64,000 nt of DNA from Rhyacophila brunnea (GCA_022495005.1 JAGYXB010000962.1:744001-808000); one strand, 5' to 3'. Counted from the stretch's first letter, positions 31,139-43,146 are shown. The notes: generated from the letters alone by a model not told the origin. Translations and numbers: made by a program.

Positions 31139-31395
31139 AGTAACGTCCCTAGCCAAAATGCCGGCCCTGGGCAGCGCCAAAATGTCGCCCCATTTTTGTA
31201 TACAGTATTTTGTATCATATGCACGGTGTCATTTCTCATCACCATGGACGTGGAAGGGGAATGGAAGTAAAATAGACATCGCGAACTCGACAAAAAAATA
31301 CAGTCCTGTTAAACCTTTTATGTTAATTAATACATTTTTTTTCCAACCAGTGAGATGAATTTTGTAATGTAAAGATATTGTCGTTATTATATATA
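31139..31395 (-). mobile_element. hAT family A, truncated copy
   Basis: Starts with the family A terminus CAGTAACGTCCCTAGCCAAAA and contains, in reverse, the interior seen at 21400-21560 (GGAAGTAAAATAGACATCGC, TTATGTTAATTAATACATTT, CCAACCAGTGAG). The other end is missing. Confidence 0.75.
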
Positions 31396-31399
31396 TATA

Positions 31400-32295
31400 A
31401 TATTATAGCCTTTGAACGCATATACAAAATACGATACAGAGCATCTGTAGTTAGATATATTGCGGGTTATTTATTACCTATCAATGCCTCTGATAGCCTG
31501 TTACTGATAATATAAAAATATTTTTTAATAAAGTAGGCTTTAATTTTAGGCATTTTGTGCTAAAAACGCAACTGGCGCGTTTGAAGTAGTTGGCCATTAG
31601 ATATAATTAACATGATATTTAAATGTTGTAATTAAAAAGTAATTAACTAGTCATCAGTGAATGTATTAATCGCCTATTAAGGAGTCTTCGCCACTGTTGT
31701 TAATCACTTCCTCTGCAAGGTGTTCATGTCAAACAGATAAATGTAAAAAAATGTAGTCAATGTCATATATACATCCGGGCTTACTTCATTCGCGTTCGCA
31801 ATATGAATCCAAAAATATCTACCTGATACAATAAATAAAGATATTACACGAACGTAGCGATTTATTTTCAATCTCCTCTCAGTCAAATCACCTGCCCACT
31901 CCACTGCACGCAACCACGGCTGTTTATTTTACACTCGAGAGGTTCCCCTTCGCTCGGTCGGTTTCGTGAAGCGAACTCGTATATTAAAAAGAAGATGTTC
32001 CCGAAATACACATCTCCAGCATGCCATTTCGACTTATTAACGAGGGGCAGGCAGCACCACTACTTACTTCATACCAGCTATTCTGCCGCCTTGTCAGTTT
32101 GATCGCTGATAACACACGGTCTCACGTTGAAATAAACCAAATTGTATTTATTCTTCAAAACAAATAAATGTCTACATTTTTTTCGTCTGCCAATATTATC
32201 CTAGTGAAACCTTGTAAAACCGGGTATTTTCCCTTCAGTTTCATGGCTAAAATATGCTTTTGGCGGACACTGGAAGTACGATAAGACACGAAACG
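31400..32295. other. Non-coding stretch
   Basis: No gene or complete repeat. A GC-richer segment at 31920-32110 is unassigned. Confidence 0.4.
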
Positions 32296-32299
32296 TCAC

Positions 32300-32325
32300 C
32301 AGTGACGTCCCTAGGTAAAATGCCT
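32300..32325 (-). mobile_element. Solo terminus of hAT family A
   Basis: CAGTGACGTCCCTAGGTAAA followed by ATGCC matches the right terminus of family A elements; the match then stops. It is probably the remnant of an imprecise excision or a deleted copy. Confidence 0.65.
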
Positions 32326-32824
32326 GTAGTGCACTGTACTGTACAGTGTTTGTACAACCTCAGGTGCAGTATAAACAACACCTCGGTACACTGGTATCAT
32401 GCACTTACGTTACGTTTGGTTACGGTTACAGGGTTACCGCGGTAAGCTCGGTCGCAGTAGCGTAAGCGTAAACAATTATTCAAACACCACCGACGTTCAA
32501 GCGTGGTTATTGTTTGACACACACCGGCGGTAACATATTTTAAATATAAGCTACTCGATTCTCAAAAAGGGAGTGTTCGATAAAGCATAATAGTATACTT
32601 ATACAGTTAAAGAAAGTACGTAGGCACATAATTGAACACTAAAATACTTAAATATCACTTTCGATTAAATAATAACTACGTAGACTGAAATATACATTTA
32701 AAATTAGCGAAATAGAGAGATATTTAATATGCTACATATAAATCGAGCTTCAACATTAAACCATACTGAAATTAGATTCAGTATAAATAAAAAGGATTTC
32801 AAGTGACCACTACTTCTTCTTATT

Positions 32825-33016
32825 GTGCCATCACCTAGCGGAGGTCGGCCACCATCAAGGCGATCTTATCTTTGTCGTCTGCTACCCGGAACAGTTCAGT
32901 GGAGCTGCACTCGTACCAATCACGGAGGTTCTTAAGCCACGAAATGCGGCGCCGTCCTCTGCTACGCTTCCCATTGATCTTTCCTTGAATGACAAGTTGA
33001 GGAATGCTGTATTTAA
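32825..33016 (-). pseudogene. LINE 3' end (endonuclease-reverse transcriptase C-terminus)
   Basis: On the minus strand: YSIPQLVIQGKINGKRSRGR, RRISWLKNLRDWYECSSTEL, FRVADDKDKIALMVADLR, stop, then GATGGCACAATAAG. The string QGKxxGKRxRGRRRxSWLKNLRxW....ELFR.A..K.KIA.M.A.LR is the familiar end of a widespread insect non-LTR element family. Related pieces occur at 37670, 46640 and 57355. Only the tail is present, as expected from 5'-truncated target-primed insertion. Confidence 0.8.
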
Positions 33017-33019
33017 TAC

Positions 33020-33698
33020 TATATACAACTACACATTTAAAATTTTAGAAAAAAATCGATGTTTTTCTAACTAACTATGAATTAGGTAGGTACATGTTCA
33101 AAAATATTTTTCCTGTAAGTATCTAGGTATAATACAAAACTTAACAAACCAATTTTTAATGGTAAACATCATAAAATAATATTATGTAATAATAAGTTGG
33201 GATCCACGAAGAAAATAACGAAATTTTGAAAAAACGTCAGAAACATACATATTGGAAAAACTCAAAAAAAAAAGGTTTGACCGAATGTTCGAACTCATTT
33301 CTTTCACTTTCTGGATCCTTCAACGAATTCATATTTTATAAAGCTTTTATTTGTACATTTATATTTAAATGTACATAGATTAAAACATTTAAATTATGAT
33401 TGTTGTTTCAAATTGCAAGCTTTGTAATTTTGCCTAGGCTGACCATTTGCCGTAAACAGGGTTCATATTGCAGCGTTACGTAAGAAAAACCAAAATGGTT
33501 TTAACGTATAAAAAAATCATTCATGAATTTCCAAATAATCTATTTTTCATCATTGGATTCAATAAGATACATGTGTTAAATGCTAAAAAACACACCTACA
33601 AAAAATGACAAAATCTCTAAGGGCGGCGTTCGAATCTAATGGACCCCACGAAACATCAAAAGATGACAACAAATTCTGCTATTTGAAAACTTTTTATC
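33020..33698. other. Upstream region of the F-box ORF
   Basis: AT-rich. A TATA-like TATAAAAAAATC at 33507 is the only promoter-like element; initiator or CpG features are not evident, so the promoter may lie further upstream if a 5' exon exists. Confidence 0.35.
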
Positions 33699-33725
33699 TA
33701 GCAAATTTACCCAACATCTTACGAA

Positions 33726-34154
33726 ATGGACTCTTTTTATTCGCTTTTGTGTGTTATGGGAGCATCCCGTGTCATATCTGACCAGGTTGACTTAATTTCA
33801 AGGTTGCCCATTGAGATTGCATCCATTATTTTCAGGATGTTGGATGACCGGACTCTCTACTCTATTTCCAAAGTGAATAGTATATGGAGTAATGTGATAA
33901 AGGGAGACAAAGTTCTCAGAACCAGACTTCGCAAGCACGTCAAGATTGCGAGGAACGATCCGCTGATAGCTCGGATTGTAAAGAAATCTGATGATACAGC
34001 AAATAAACGTCAATTTAAGAAGACACTTGGTGTGAAAACTTTTGATGCTACCAAAGGTTTCCATGTACAGGAATCCACCGCTCGGAGAACAGCTAAGCGA
34101 ACGAGAACGGATGACCATGTATTTGCTCCGAAAAGAAAATTAATTAGGTTTTAG
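33726..34154 (+). CDS. F-box-like protein, 142 residues
   Basis: Residues about 23-70 fit an F-box: LISRLPIEIASIIFRMLDD, then LYSISKVNSIWSNVIKGDKV, with the expected LP.E...IF..LD...L...S.V...W..VI spacing. F-box proteins bind Skp1 and bring substrates to SCF ubiquitin ligases. The C-terminal half has no substrate-binding repeat; it is basic, with a probable nuclear signal (RRTAKRTR) and ending APKRKLIRF. The start at 33726 has a good context (GAAATGG). However, the frame is open from 33702, immediately after a splice-acceptor-like TTTTTATCTAG, so an upstream exon is possible. Its in-frame stop is the TAG of that acceptor. No frameshifts or internal stops. AATAAA follows at 34216. The alternative is a processed retrocopy or a transposon-borne ORF. 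Confidence 0.6.
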   Translation: MDSFYSLLCVMGASRVISDQVDLISRLPIEIASIIFRMLDDRTLYSISKVNSIWSNVIKGDKVLRTRLRKHVKIARNDPLIARIVKKSDDTANKRQFKKTLGVKTFDATKGFHVQESTARRTAKRTRTDDHVFAPKRKLIRF

Positions 34155-34215
34155 TTATATGTATATTGTTACTAAATTTTGTTTTGTTGCATGTAATTGT
34201 TTTTTATTGTTCTTA

Positions 34216-34221
34216 AATAAA
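34216..34221 (+). terminator. Poly-A signal of the F-box gene
   Basis: AATAAA 62 bases after the stop codon, followed by a T-rich stretch (TTTTGGTTTTTAC), a plausible cleavage and polyadenylation context. Confidence 0.5.
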
Positions 34222-34386
34222 AAAATTGTCTCGTATACTTTTGGTTTTTACTTTACTCGTTACTGCATATATATATTTTTTCGTAAATTGCCGTTGCATA
34301 TGTATGGATTTTCTTGAATTTATTAAAAGTTAAAAAAATCAATACTTTAAAAGCATAGTACTGATTTGTATAGGTAAATCATTCTA

Positions 34387-34506
34387 CAGTGGCACCATAG
34401 GCGATTCGCGCGTGTGTTGAATTGTTTGCGACAATGCCTGTTTCAATGCTAGCAAACAATACCACTACAACTGCAAGCCGCATTTGCCGTACCCATGGTG
34501 CCACTG
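34387..34506. mobile_element. Short MITE with TA target (Tc1/mariner-like)
   Basis: Inverted ends CAGTGGCACCATAGG and, read from the right, CAGTGGCACCATGGG, flanked by TA on both sides (34385-34386, 34507-34508). 120 bp, no coding sequence. Confidence 0.75.
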
Positions 34507-34509
34507 TAA

Positions 34510-35300
34510 AACGATTTCCCTATAATAGAGGAAAATACAAGAAAAAGTGTAGATGAGAATGAGTGATAAATACATTCAGTCGGAATTCAGAACAGTTTCG
34601 AAAATGGGGGTTTAAATTGATGTCTGAATTTGGTGGATGATGCAACTATCAACGCTTGATCTCCAACGTACGGTACATAATTTTTGTCAATTGTAATTAA
34701 TATAATTTCTCGTAAATTAATTAAAATATTACCCAAAGGTATGCAATTAGTAATCCTACCCTGAAGTAAATACATGCTCACGTATTTAGAGAACAACATA
34801 CGCACACATGCTCGTTCAATCACAAACATGTACCACAGTACGTGTGTAAAGTTTAATCATCTCCGGAATAAACACCTATTGTATTCCGTAAAGGAAGTTT
34901 ACCAAAAGAAAAATGAACACAAAAAAATAATCCAAGCTGAATGAATAGAATGGTGCGCGTCTTTTCATATGGAAATTAGAAAGTGAATGGGTAACAGGAG
35001 CACAGAGGGGTAAACTGGGTACATTCACAAATATTACGAATCATTCAATAACGGATCACTAAACTTAACGCTGAGTCATGTAGTGGGATTCTGTATGAAT
35101 GTGCACCGAACGTTGCTTCCCTGACATTATTATGTTGCCCTGATACTTTTCTGAGATTATACAAGAAATGGCGTCCTCTAAAAACATAATATTTCCAATT
35201 AAGTACTAATTCATTCCACCACAGATTGATAAGGCACAGGTGTAGTAGTAAATAAAATAGTGTTAGTTCGGAGTTTTTAAACATTCTAATCCACATTATG
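34510..35300. other. Non-coding stretch
   Basis: No gene recognised; 80-codon frames on the minus strand (34587-34829, 35045-35296) lack any domain. Confidence 0.4.
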
Positions 35301-35318
35301 TTTTAATATTTTGACGGA

Positions 35319-35478
35319 GGCGGCTCTCGTAAGGCACTGGCCTTCCACCCGAGAGTTCTGGATTCGATCCCGGTGAGGACACAATATTTATGTGTTTTTC
35401 TCAAAGCCTGGATGTTTATGATTGTTCAAAATTACTAACAACCACCTTGTACGAAAAAGCAAAGACATGGTTATTGAT
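35319..35478 (+). mobile_element. tRNA-derived SINE S1 with perfect 13-bp target duplication
   Basis: Head GGCGGCTCTCG...CCTTCCACCCGAGAG with a B-box-like GGATTCGATCCC, then the shared body CAAAGCCTGGATGTTTATGA and ACAACCACCTTGTACGAAAA. Compared with 43147-43345 the head has lost about 15 bases around the A box. Flanked by ATATTTTGACGGA at 35306-35318 and 35479-35491, the mark of target-primed reverse transcription. The copy ends in GACATGGTTATTG without a long poly-A. Confidence 0.88.
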
Positions 35479-35494
35479 ATATTTTGACGGATAC

Positions 35495-36160
35495 GTACCG
35501 AAACAGCAATGAAAACGATCGAAGCAACGGGATACTACCAATATATTTCCCCAAAATCATTTAGAAATTGAGCTGACTAATCACTTTATTCGCATTTTTT
35601 CGCCCAGTTTATTGGATCATGATTGTTTTCAAGTTAAATACAGTACCTATAACAGCGAAATAATATTCTTTATTCAACGTTGAAAAACAGACCACGAGGT
35701 TACAAATTACAAAACTGACACAATTACAGAAACACACAGGTTTAAAAAAAATACATATATACGAATACAATCTATATACATGAATCAATGTTGGAACCCC
35801 TGGGGATATTATAACATATCACTTAATTCGTAAAACCGTGATCTGTCGTTGATTATCACAGATAACATGTCTTACTTCATTCCAATCTAACTATGGTATG
35901 CTAACAATTATTGTAGTTATCGGTGTTATTTTACAGCAATAAAAAACGGAAATGTGTTACCGTGTTAACTATTAAAATTGTAGAATAAGCCCGCTAGTGT
36001 GAGAAGTGATAGTGAATCTCACTTCGAAGATCCCAAGACTCTAGACTAGTGAATGGCGTGCACTAGCATGTGTAATGGTATGTGGTTTCGATGTTCGAAT
36101 ATCGAACCCTCACCAAGGTCGACTATAATCAGGCCGTGACACAACACTTTAAACTTCGGT
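35495..36160. other. Non-coding stretch
   Basis: AT-rich; no gene recognised. The 3' part leads into a family C-like repeat. Confidence 0.4.
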
Positions 36161-36215
36161 AGTAGTGATAGTTATTGCTCATACTTCGAATGCAATATGG
36201 TAAACTCTTTGTATA
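36110..36215 (+). repeat. Family C repeat, copy 2
   Basis: AGGTCGACTATAATCAGGCC, GTGACACAACACTTTAAACT and CATACTTCGAATGCAATATG resemble 43836-43935 (GTAGTCGAGCCGTGACAC, AAACTTCG, TTTTGAATGCAATAATGG) and 23280-23330. Confidence 0.55.
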
Positions 36216-36504
36216 CTACGATGAAAACAAGTAAGTACGACTGACATAGTATCCATTATTTTTGTCGGTTATCCACTGCCTACCTTCGCCATTACGGTTT
36301 GATTTAAGCAGGCTTCAATTAAAATTTAAAAAATAACCAAAACAAACAAGTATATTTGACAAATTTTAGTGTGCACTATTTATGTCAGATCTCTACAGTG
36401 TACATTCACCCTTCGCCACGGTGTAATGTAATATAATTTGTGTGCGGGGTATATAGAATATTGTACATATTATTGGTTTCAACTAAGCTTTAATTTTAGA
36501 ACAC

Positions 36505-36745
36505 TAGGAGGCCATTCATGGACTGAAACCGTATGCGGTTTAGATCCGTGTGCCATGACTTATGATTTTTGTTCATGAAAATATATTTTCACTAAATTTG
36601 TAAGTGTACGTGTATGGTATAAACGGATACGATCATATGCTTATAATATAGTTTTTGAAAATATATGTGCAAGAACAGAAAAGATAAACTTAGTATGGCA
36701 CACGGCTCTAAGCCGCATACGTTTTCAGTCCATGGATGGCCTATA
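36505..36745. mobile_element. MITE with about 50-bp terminal inverted repeats
   Basis: Left AGGCCATTCATGGACTGAAA...GCGGTTTAGATCCGTGTGCCA mirrors right TGGCACACGGCTCTAAGCCG...TTTTCAGTCCATGGATGGCC. The inverted ends are about 85-90 percent alike by eye. Adjacent TA on both sides suggests a TA target, but the exact ends are uncertain. Confidence 0.75.
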
Positions 36746-36749
36746 GATT

Positions 36750-37400
36750 TGAGCTAGGGGCGGCAGGTTATATGAAAGTATGGTGAAGCAGGCTAGTATT
36801 GCGAAAAAGTATGGTGGGGCGCGCTGGTAATCAATTTGTGGCAAAATTTGAACGTTAACATTATATTATATGGGTACGTTATAATGACCAAAGTAAATCC
36901 TCTGTGATGCCCTGATTTTTTTTATCGCGTCCCTATTTCTCGTAAGTTATCGGCTATTGTTGGCCTGCTTCATTCAGTTGTATGAGAAAGCCGATTCCTT
37001 GCCCCTCTTTTAATTTAATACCTCTATGGGTTTGAGTTATCGGCAGTTCGTATTGGGCATAGGCTATCACAACATTCAGTCAATCTCATTTTTATCTTTC
37101 AATGCTACTTAGCGATAATAACAATATGATAAATATTTAATACACATAATAAACATATCTTCAATGTATCAAGGTTGAAGGTCAACACTCTTGTTGAAAC
37201 TTGGTGAATGAGCAATCTTCAAAAATGTTTATCGATGACTCAAGATACGAATGCATAATAAATTATTATTCTCTGATTCACTCTAATTCAAGGAAATGCA
37301 AATGTCTGCAAAAATTTTGTTACCAAGTACCTATATTATTATTTTAAAATTAAAACAGCGATTTCATAATTTTATTTTTTACGTGTCCTTGATACGAATT
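36750..37400. other. Non-coding stretch
   Basis: No gene. GGGGCGGCAGGTTATATGAA at 36763 recalls hAT family A interior (GGGCGGCAG) but is too short to assign. Confidence 0.35.
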
Positions 37401-37406
37401 ATACTC

Positions 37407-37669
37407 CAGGGGGGGTGCAAACTTTTTGGCTGGAGGGCCAAATTCAAGAATTCAAAATGAGCGGGCGGGCCGCAAGTAAAATACCATTTTTAGATATACA
37501 CTATTTATTATCACGAAAAATAAACATTACAAAAAAAAATAACGAGCAGAATGAAACTGTTGTACATTTTTTAACATTTTTTTTTAATTCTGGTGTTAAT
37601 TTTGTAGTTGATATTCTCAAAACTGCTTGTAAATAGGCATCGGAGATATTTGATCGTACGGAACAGCAT
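37407..37669 (-). mobile_element. GTF2IRD2-like hAT element, 3' end fragment
   Basis: Starts with the hAT terminus CAGGGGGGGTGCAAACTTTT. On the minus strand it carries the transposase tail region around CGATGCCTATTTACAAGCAG and TTGAGAATATCAACTACAAA seen at 17820-17880. It is joined directly to a LINE tail at about 37670. Confidence 0.75.
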
Positions 37670-37800
37670 TCCCAATTCGTTATCCAAGGAAATATTAACG
37701 GATAACGTAGTAGAATACGACACCACATTTCGTAGCTTAAAAACCTCCGCGATTGGTAAGGGTGCAGCTCTTGTCAAAGCATGTCTGGACACAGTCGCCA
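37670..37800 (+). pseudogene. LINE 3' end fragment
   Basis: AACAGCATTCCCAATTCGTT, ATCCAAGGAAATATTAACGG and CATTTCGTAGCTTAAAAACC parallel the minus-strand LINE tail at 32825-33016 (QGKIN..., FRSLKTSAI in place of ISWLKNLRDW after frameshifts). It is sandwiched between a hAT fragment and a mariner-like pseudogene. Confidence 0.7.
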
Positions 37801-37842
37801 AAAGTATATATATGTAAAGAGTTATCAAATAATATATACATA

Positions 37843-38546
37843 TATAATTTTAATTTAACTCTCAATAAGTTGATTGCGTTACGAGCTGTATGGCATGTTG
37901 CACCATCTTGTTGGAACCACATAGCATCCAGATCAAAATCATCTAATTCAAGCCAGAAAAGAATTGTGGATGTAAAGGTGTTTCAAAAATAGCATGTGGG
38001 TTTTCGCTAAATGCGACAATAATTGTGATTATTTACGAACACATTAGCCAAAAAATGAGCTTAATCGCTGAAAATATTTTTTTCGTGAAATAATGCGTTT
38101 ATTTCAAGTTGCTCTAATAAAACTCAATCAGCAAAATTTCAACGCACCAAATGATCATTGGGTTTAAGTTTTGCGTTAACTGTATTTTATAAGTTTTCAA
38201 ATGCAAATCTTTATGAAGAATATTCCATGTAGTGCCATAAAAAAGTCCGAGTTCTTAAGAGCGACGTGTAATTTAAATTTAATTGATTGTTCTGGATTTT
38301 TATCCACACTTTGATTCACAACATCGATATTTTCAGCAGTAGGTACGCTTAAGTTTTTGACTGGTTGGATTCTTAACATTACAAGTATTACCATTTACCA
38401 ATTAAATTACGAATAATAAATTCTGTAGGTCGATTATTTTGACCATAAATTTCATGTAATGCCCGAAACGTATCTCAAATATATTCATTATTGTTGAACT
38501 ACGTTTCAACAATTTGTATACGCTGTACAACTGTACCTTTTCCATG
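37843..38546 (-). pseudogene. mariner/Tc1-like transposase, frameshifted
   Basis: Read on the minus strand in several frames: HGKGTVVQRIQIVET (N-terminal HTH region), FRALHEIYGQNNRPTEFIIR, LHLKTYKIQLTQNLNPMIIW-like, IFSD/AHFWLNGFV-type (SAIKLIFWLMCS in decayed form), ENPHAIFETPLHPQFFSGL, then MWFQQDGATCHTARNAINLL at 37922-37860. The last block with QDGAxxHTA is the conserved stretch around the second catalytic Asp in a widespread insect mariner-like transposase group. The part after it, with the third catalytic residue, is missing, replaced by the LINE piece. Multiple frameshifts and stops; inactive. Confidence 0.75.
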
Positions 38547-39522
38547 ATGATTTTCCAAACAATACTGAACATAAATTTATCAATTTCGGTGGACATCAGA
38601 AACACTCACTTTATAACCCTTTCTATATACCTATTGTGTATTGCAATGTGCATGCGTATAATTAATTTCAATTTTCGATCAAAACCAACTGTCAATAACC
38701 TAACCCTACATTAACATAACACAGTCCATCCAATAAAAAGCGACAGGCAATAAAGTGCCTAATTTACGTCCTCAAAATCTATTAATGAAGTTTCCTCAAG
38801 TTAATGCGGAATAGATGCTGCGTACATAAATCAATTTTACTGCCTTCAAGAGAAAACACATAGCCGTGAAAAGTATGCACGGATCAATGTTCGAAGCCGG
38901 CCATTATTCTTGGACGATAGAATAACACCTTAATCCAGGCAATAAAGGAAGAAAAAGAGAGAATTTATTACGGGCTTAGCACAGTTTTTACAGAAGTTGT
39001 TTAGCTAACTTTTTGATATAAAAAAGGAAGTGTGAAAAAAACTCGTTTGGCAGAATGATTGGTTGACTGCAAATTGGCTCGACTTTTTTGATCCAAACAC
39101 TTGTTTACTCGTGATTCGAATTGAGAACAGATTCAACTGAAAAGTCCATACGTATCTAAATATGTAATAAATATCATAATGAGGGTTACAATCATCTCGT
39201 AATCGAGCTTAGCCACTTGGTCCTTAAATTCCCGGTATAATCCAGAGATTAGTTGTTGACTTTATGTAGGTATAAAATATAAACTTTCGTGAACCTAAAA
39301 AATATGACTTGGAGAATGTGCGCTTCTAAATAAAATATTAACGTTAATTTTTTGTACTTGAAAATTTCACGGGATGCTTGTACTAATTAAAGAGGTTAAA
39401 TTAGTTTCATATATTTTGATCATTTAAGGATTGTTTTATGACTTTTCAGAAGCTCCAATCAAGCATAGTAACCAAGTAGGAGCGTATTAGTTATTATCCA
39501 GGGATTACACGATTTGCAACTC
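38547..39522. other. Non-coding stretch
   Basis: Possibly includes the 5' flank of the mariner element; no terminal inverted repeat was identified and no gene recognised. Confidence 0.4.
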
Positions 39523-39647
39523 TAATGCCGGGTCCACACTGGCAACATGTCACCGGCAACCTCGTTAAATTTTACGATAAGTATGATAATTATCGTAAAA
39601 TTTAACGAAGTTGCCGGCGACATGTTGCCAGTGTGGACCCGGCATTA
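39523..39647. mobile_element. Palindromic MITE P1, copy 2
   Basis: Near-perfect 125-bp hairpin. TAATGCCGGGTCCACACTGG pairs with CCAGTGTGGACCCGGCATTA; the centre is TTTTACGATAAGTATGATAA. It is more regular than copy 1 (8201-8359), so probably younger or closer to the ancestral form. Confidence 0.92.
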
Positions 39648-39649
39648 TA

Positions 39650-42600
39650 TATCTTCCTCCATCAGAATAAAAAAATGTATATTTGATCTATTGCAAGGAC
39701 GCAGTGCGATTGGCGAATAGCTAAAAACTATTCCTCATACAAAAGTAATGCCTATCTACTGTGCTAATGATCGAACATGATGATTTACTTTTTTGGTAAG
39801 TTGGTACAATTTATTATGTAAAAAATATGGAATATGCTCTTATTTAATAATTCAGGAATCCGGGACCAGGACCGGGATTGTGAATAATAACATTTAAATC
39901 CTGAAGTTGTAAATTCTGTCCCGGAATTTATTTATACAAGAACATATTTATAATGTTTTCGCGAGGTATGAAGGACTTAGGACGATGGAGTAGATATGTG
40001 AGTTTGATGAATATCTACGTAAGACCTATAATTGGCCTATTGGAAACAACACGTCACCATCCTCTGTGGGATTACGTAAATTAAAAAAAAAAAGTTAATT
40101 AATCATAAGCTAGATAATATTAGTGTGTTAAAATGGTCGCCAAAAAAATTACATTAATTTTAATGAAAAGATAATAATATTTTTTACTGCAATATATCAA
40201 CTAAGTATATTATTTTATTTAATATTTGTGTATAGATTCGCTACCAAACGCAGATTGCGTGCGTTTAATTCACCCCTCCAGTAAGGGAGAATAAATTGAC
40301 GAGCAATCACAATAGTCATTGAAATGGAATAATGCAGTCATTACAAGCAAAACCCACCCCAATGCAGATAGCATTTAGGGATGTATTTGTGACCTTGGAA
40401 CGGTGACTACTGTTGCATAGAATAGGGTGGCGATAAGTTGCATGCAACACAGCACAAAAAACATGTTAATTATTTTTTAGTTGCACGACCCATCCAATAT
40501 TTATAGAAATATCTTGGACCCGTAGTAGCTGCAATAAATTGCGTATATTTGAATCTATTGAAAACACACAGGACGTTGAGAGCATGATTATCAACAAATA
40601 ATCTATTAACATCAAATTTTTCACATTTTGGATGTTTATGTGACCCACCTGAAAGTAGAATTTGTATGTCAGAAAGTTCTATACAGAGGTTTTTTTACAC
40701 CATTCGAATTAGACGGTCTATAAATTAGTAGATAGATATTTATGGAAATAAAGGACACTTGGGTACATTAGTAAAATTTAAAGGAATTGCGTAATTACAT
40801 AAATAACATACTATTGTATTTTTTAGAACAAATTTGGAATCTATAAGTTGAATATTTTTGTATTCTTTCGTAATTATTAAGAGATAAACACAGATGAAAG
40901 CAACGGAAAAATGAACTCTAACTGCACTGTAATGAGGGTCAATTTGCAAACTGCGTTAATTTGTATACAATATAATTGTTTTTTTTATCTCCCCAACGCG
41001 TCTATATTCCAACTCCTGGCGTTTATAAATACATATTATTGTATGTACCTATTTATTTGAAGGTGAACTACATTGCAATAATGGTGATGATTCTTACAGA
41101 TTTTGGTCATGTGCCTATAATTTGAACGGTTCATTCTATAGATAGAGTGTAGATATCAATGTCATTGGTAGATATATAAATTTACCAGGCTATACGTATA
41201 TACACGTAGGTAATTCATTAGCTTTACCGGCGCCAAGAAGGCAGTCATTCAGTTAATATATAAGAAACAAACACTAGGCGGGCAACAGTTAAATCCGTAA
41301 CTTCCTACTGTAAATGTTTCATAAACGAGAATTGTGTGTTTATCGGTTTAATCGTTTTTATTAGGTACTTATTCACAGCCAATGCAGGTAAATAATTGTT
41401 CGCATTGTTCGGAGTTAGTACTAGAGCTGCGGTCAACGTAATCTGATTTAAAAGATAAGAAATTAATTCCAGCCCAACGATTATATGCGACTGTCAATAG
41501 GACAACTTTATATTAACAATTAACTAACTTTCTATGCATTCTCTGATAAATAGATTTATCTTTACTCGGTATTGAAATGATAATTGGAGTGGTAATTTTA
41601 TAAAATTTATCTATCCAAACAATTTGCAGAAGATAGGGAAAACTGAGGACGGTTGATCCAGATTGTCACAGTACCAATTACGGAGTGATCACGATCATGT
41701 CATGATGATTACGACGAGAAAAAAGAGAATTATGGATAGGTATAAAAAAATTGTTTCAACATTCACAAAATTTATTACTTAATTATTTATTGATATATAA
41801 TTTTACTCATAAATAATACTTACAAAAATATAGCTTCAAATCTTCATACACAATCTTTACAATGAAAAATAAATACACACTCCAATATAAAGTTTAATTA
41901 ATATAAACTAACAATGTAGAATGTTAGTCTCCAGAAATCTGTTTATAAACATATATATTTATTATGACACAATATTGGTTATGTTTACAACACGGGCTCT
42001 TTACCTGGTTGCATTGAACGACTAAAAATACACTGTGACCAGTTTTCCCAAACGCGCCAAAAGCAGTATAACTTCATTCAAAAAATCATTCCAATCGGCA
42101 GATACCCCTAGCATGAAAGTGATGATAAAAAAGTACGTTTAGTGATTTATTATACGAAAAATGATCAGGAGAAACGATCATTACGATTGCTTTAATTATT
42201 ACATTCTACATTCGTGTGTTTGTCTAAGTGACGGTTTATCATTTCGTTATAGTGGGACAACTTTAATTGTATTTTAAAAATCAATATCACGTAGTTCAAT
42301 GTTCTATTAACAATGTGATATGATATAGGTATACCTACCTACCAGGCATGTCCAATTTCAAGTAGGCCGTGATCCACCGCACTTTGTCATTCTCCAACTT
42401 GAACAAACGGGTTATCGATACCTATTTGGCTGACACTCATTTTTTGGGCACTCATTACACTCATCGTAAAATTTTTCACCCAATGTGAAAAGAGCCTACT
42501 GCGCGACGGTAAGAAGAAACCCACAGTTTAAAGCGCGGGGATACACACCATCTCTTTCTTTCACTCCTGCGGCAGTCTGTGAGCGATGAAATTCGAATCA

Positions 42601-43140
42601 AGTGATACGACGAGGTCACGCGGGCTTCTGCATGATTAATATGAAATTAAATTTTCACGACTCAATTTATATGGTACGTTCATCCAAAATTCATCCCGCG
42701 ATCGGCTCGTTTATCTTTTAACAAGTTTTCAAGCAATACAGGTAGTATACAATAGCATGTATCTCTTACTCAATTTGACGAAAAACGTATTAATTTCAAC
42801 AGGCGGTAGACGTGTACCAGTAACATCGAATTAAAAGACCATTAAGTGTAACATTGTCCGCAATTAATGTAGGTACACAAGATTGGGACGGATATACAGC
42901 AGGACCTGTGCGGAGTCAATACCCTACAAGGCTGACCACTATTAAAATCTCCACGGGCCAATCACACCCGATTACACCTCGAGACGTGTCAGAACGCTAA
43001 AATCAATTTGAGATAGGCGTACGTAAGTACGCGGTACAAAGTGTAATTATTGATACCGCCAATATTGTATGCTTCTTATGTCAAACAAGACTATTGTAAT
43101 TGAGAACGTATTGTGTTAAATAATGAGATTTAGTAACTAC
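39650..43140. other. 3.5 kb without recognised features
   Basis: AT-rich; no gene, SINE, LINE or inverted repeat could be supported. CAGGCATGTCCAATTTCAAG at 42343 resembles a hAT left end, but no partner end was found. The GC-richer part is 42340-42620. Confidence 0.45.
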
Positions 43141-43146
43141 AATATA

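Noticed and set aside
33798..34118. 106-codon minus-strand frame
   Set aside because: It is the antisense shadow of the F-box ORF.
42343..42650. Possible hAT left end CAGGCATGTCCAA
   Set aside because: No right end or 8-bp duplication found within reach.
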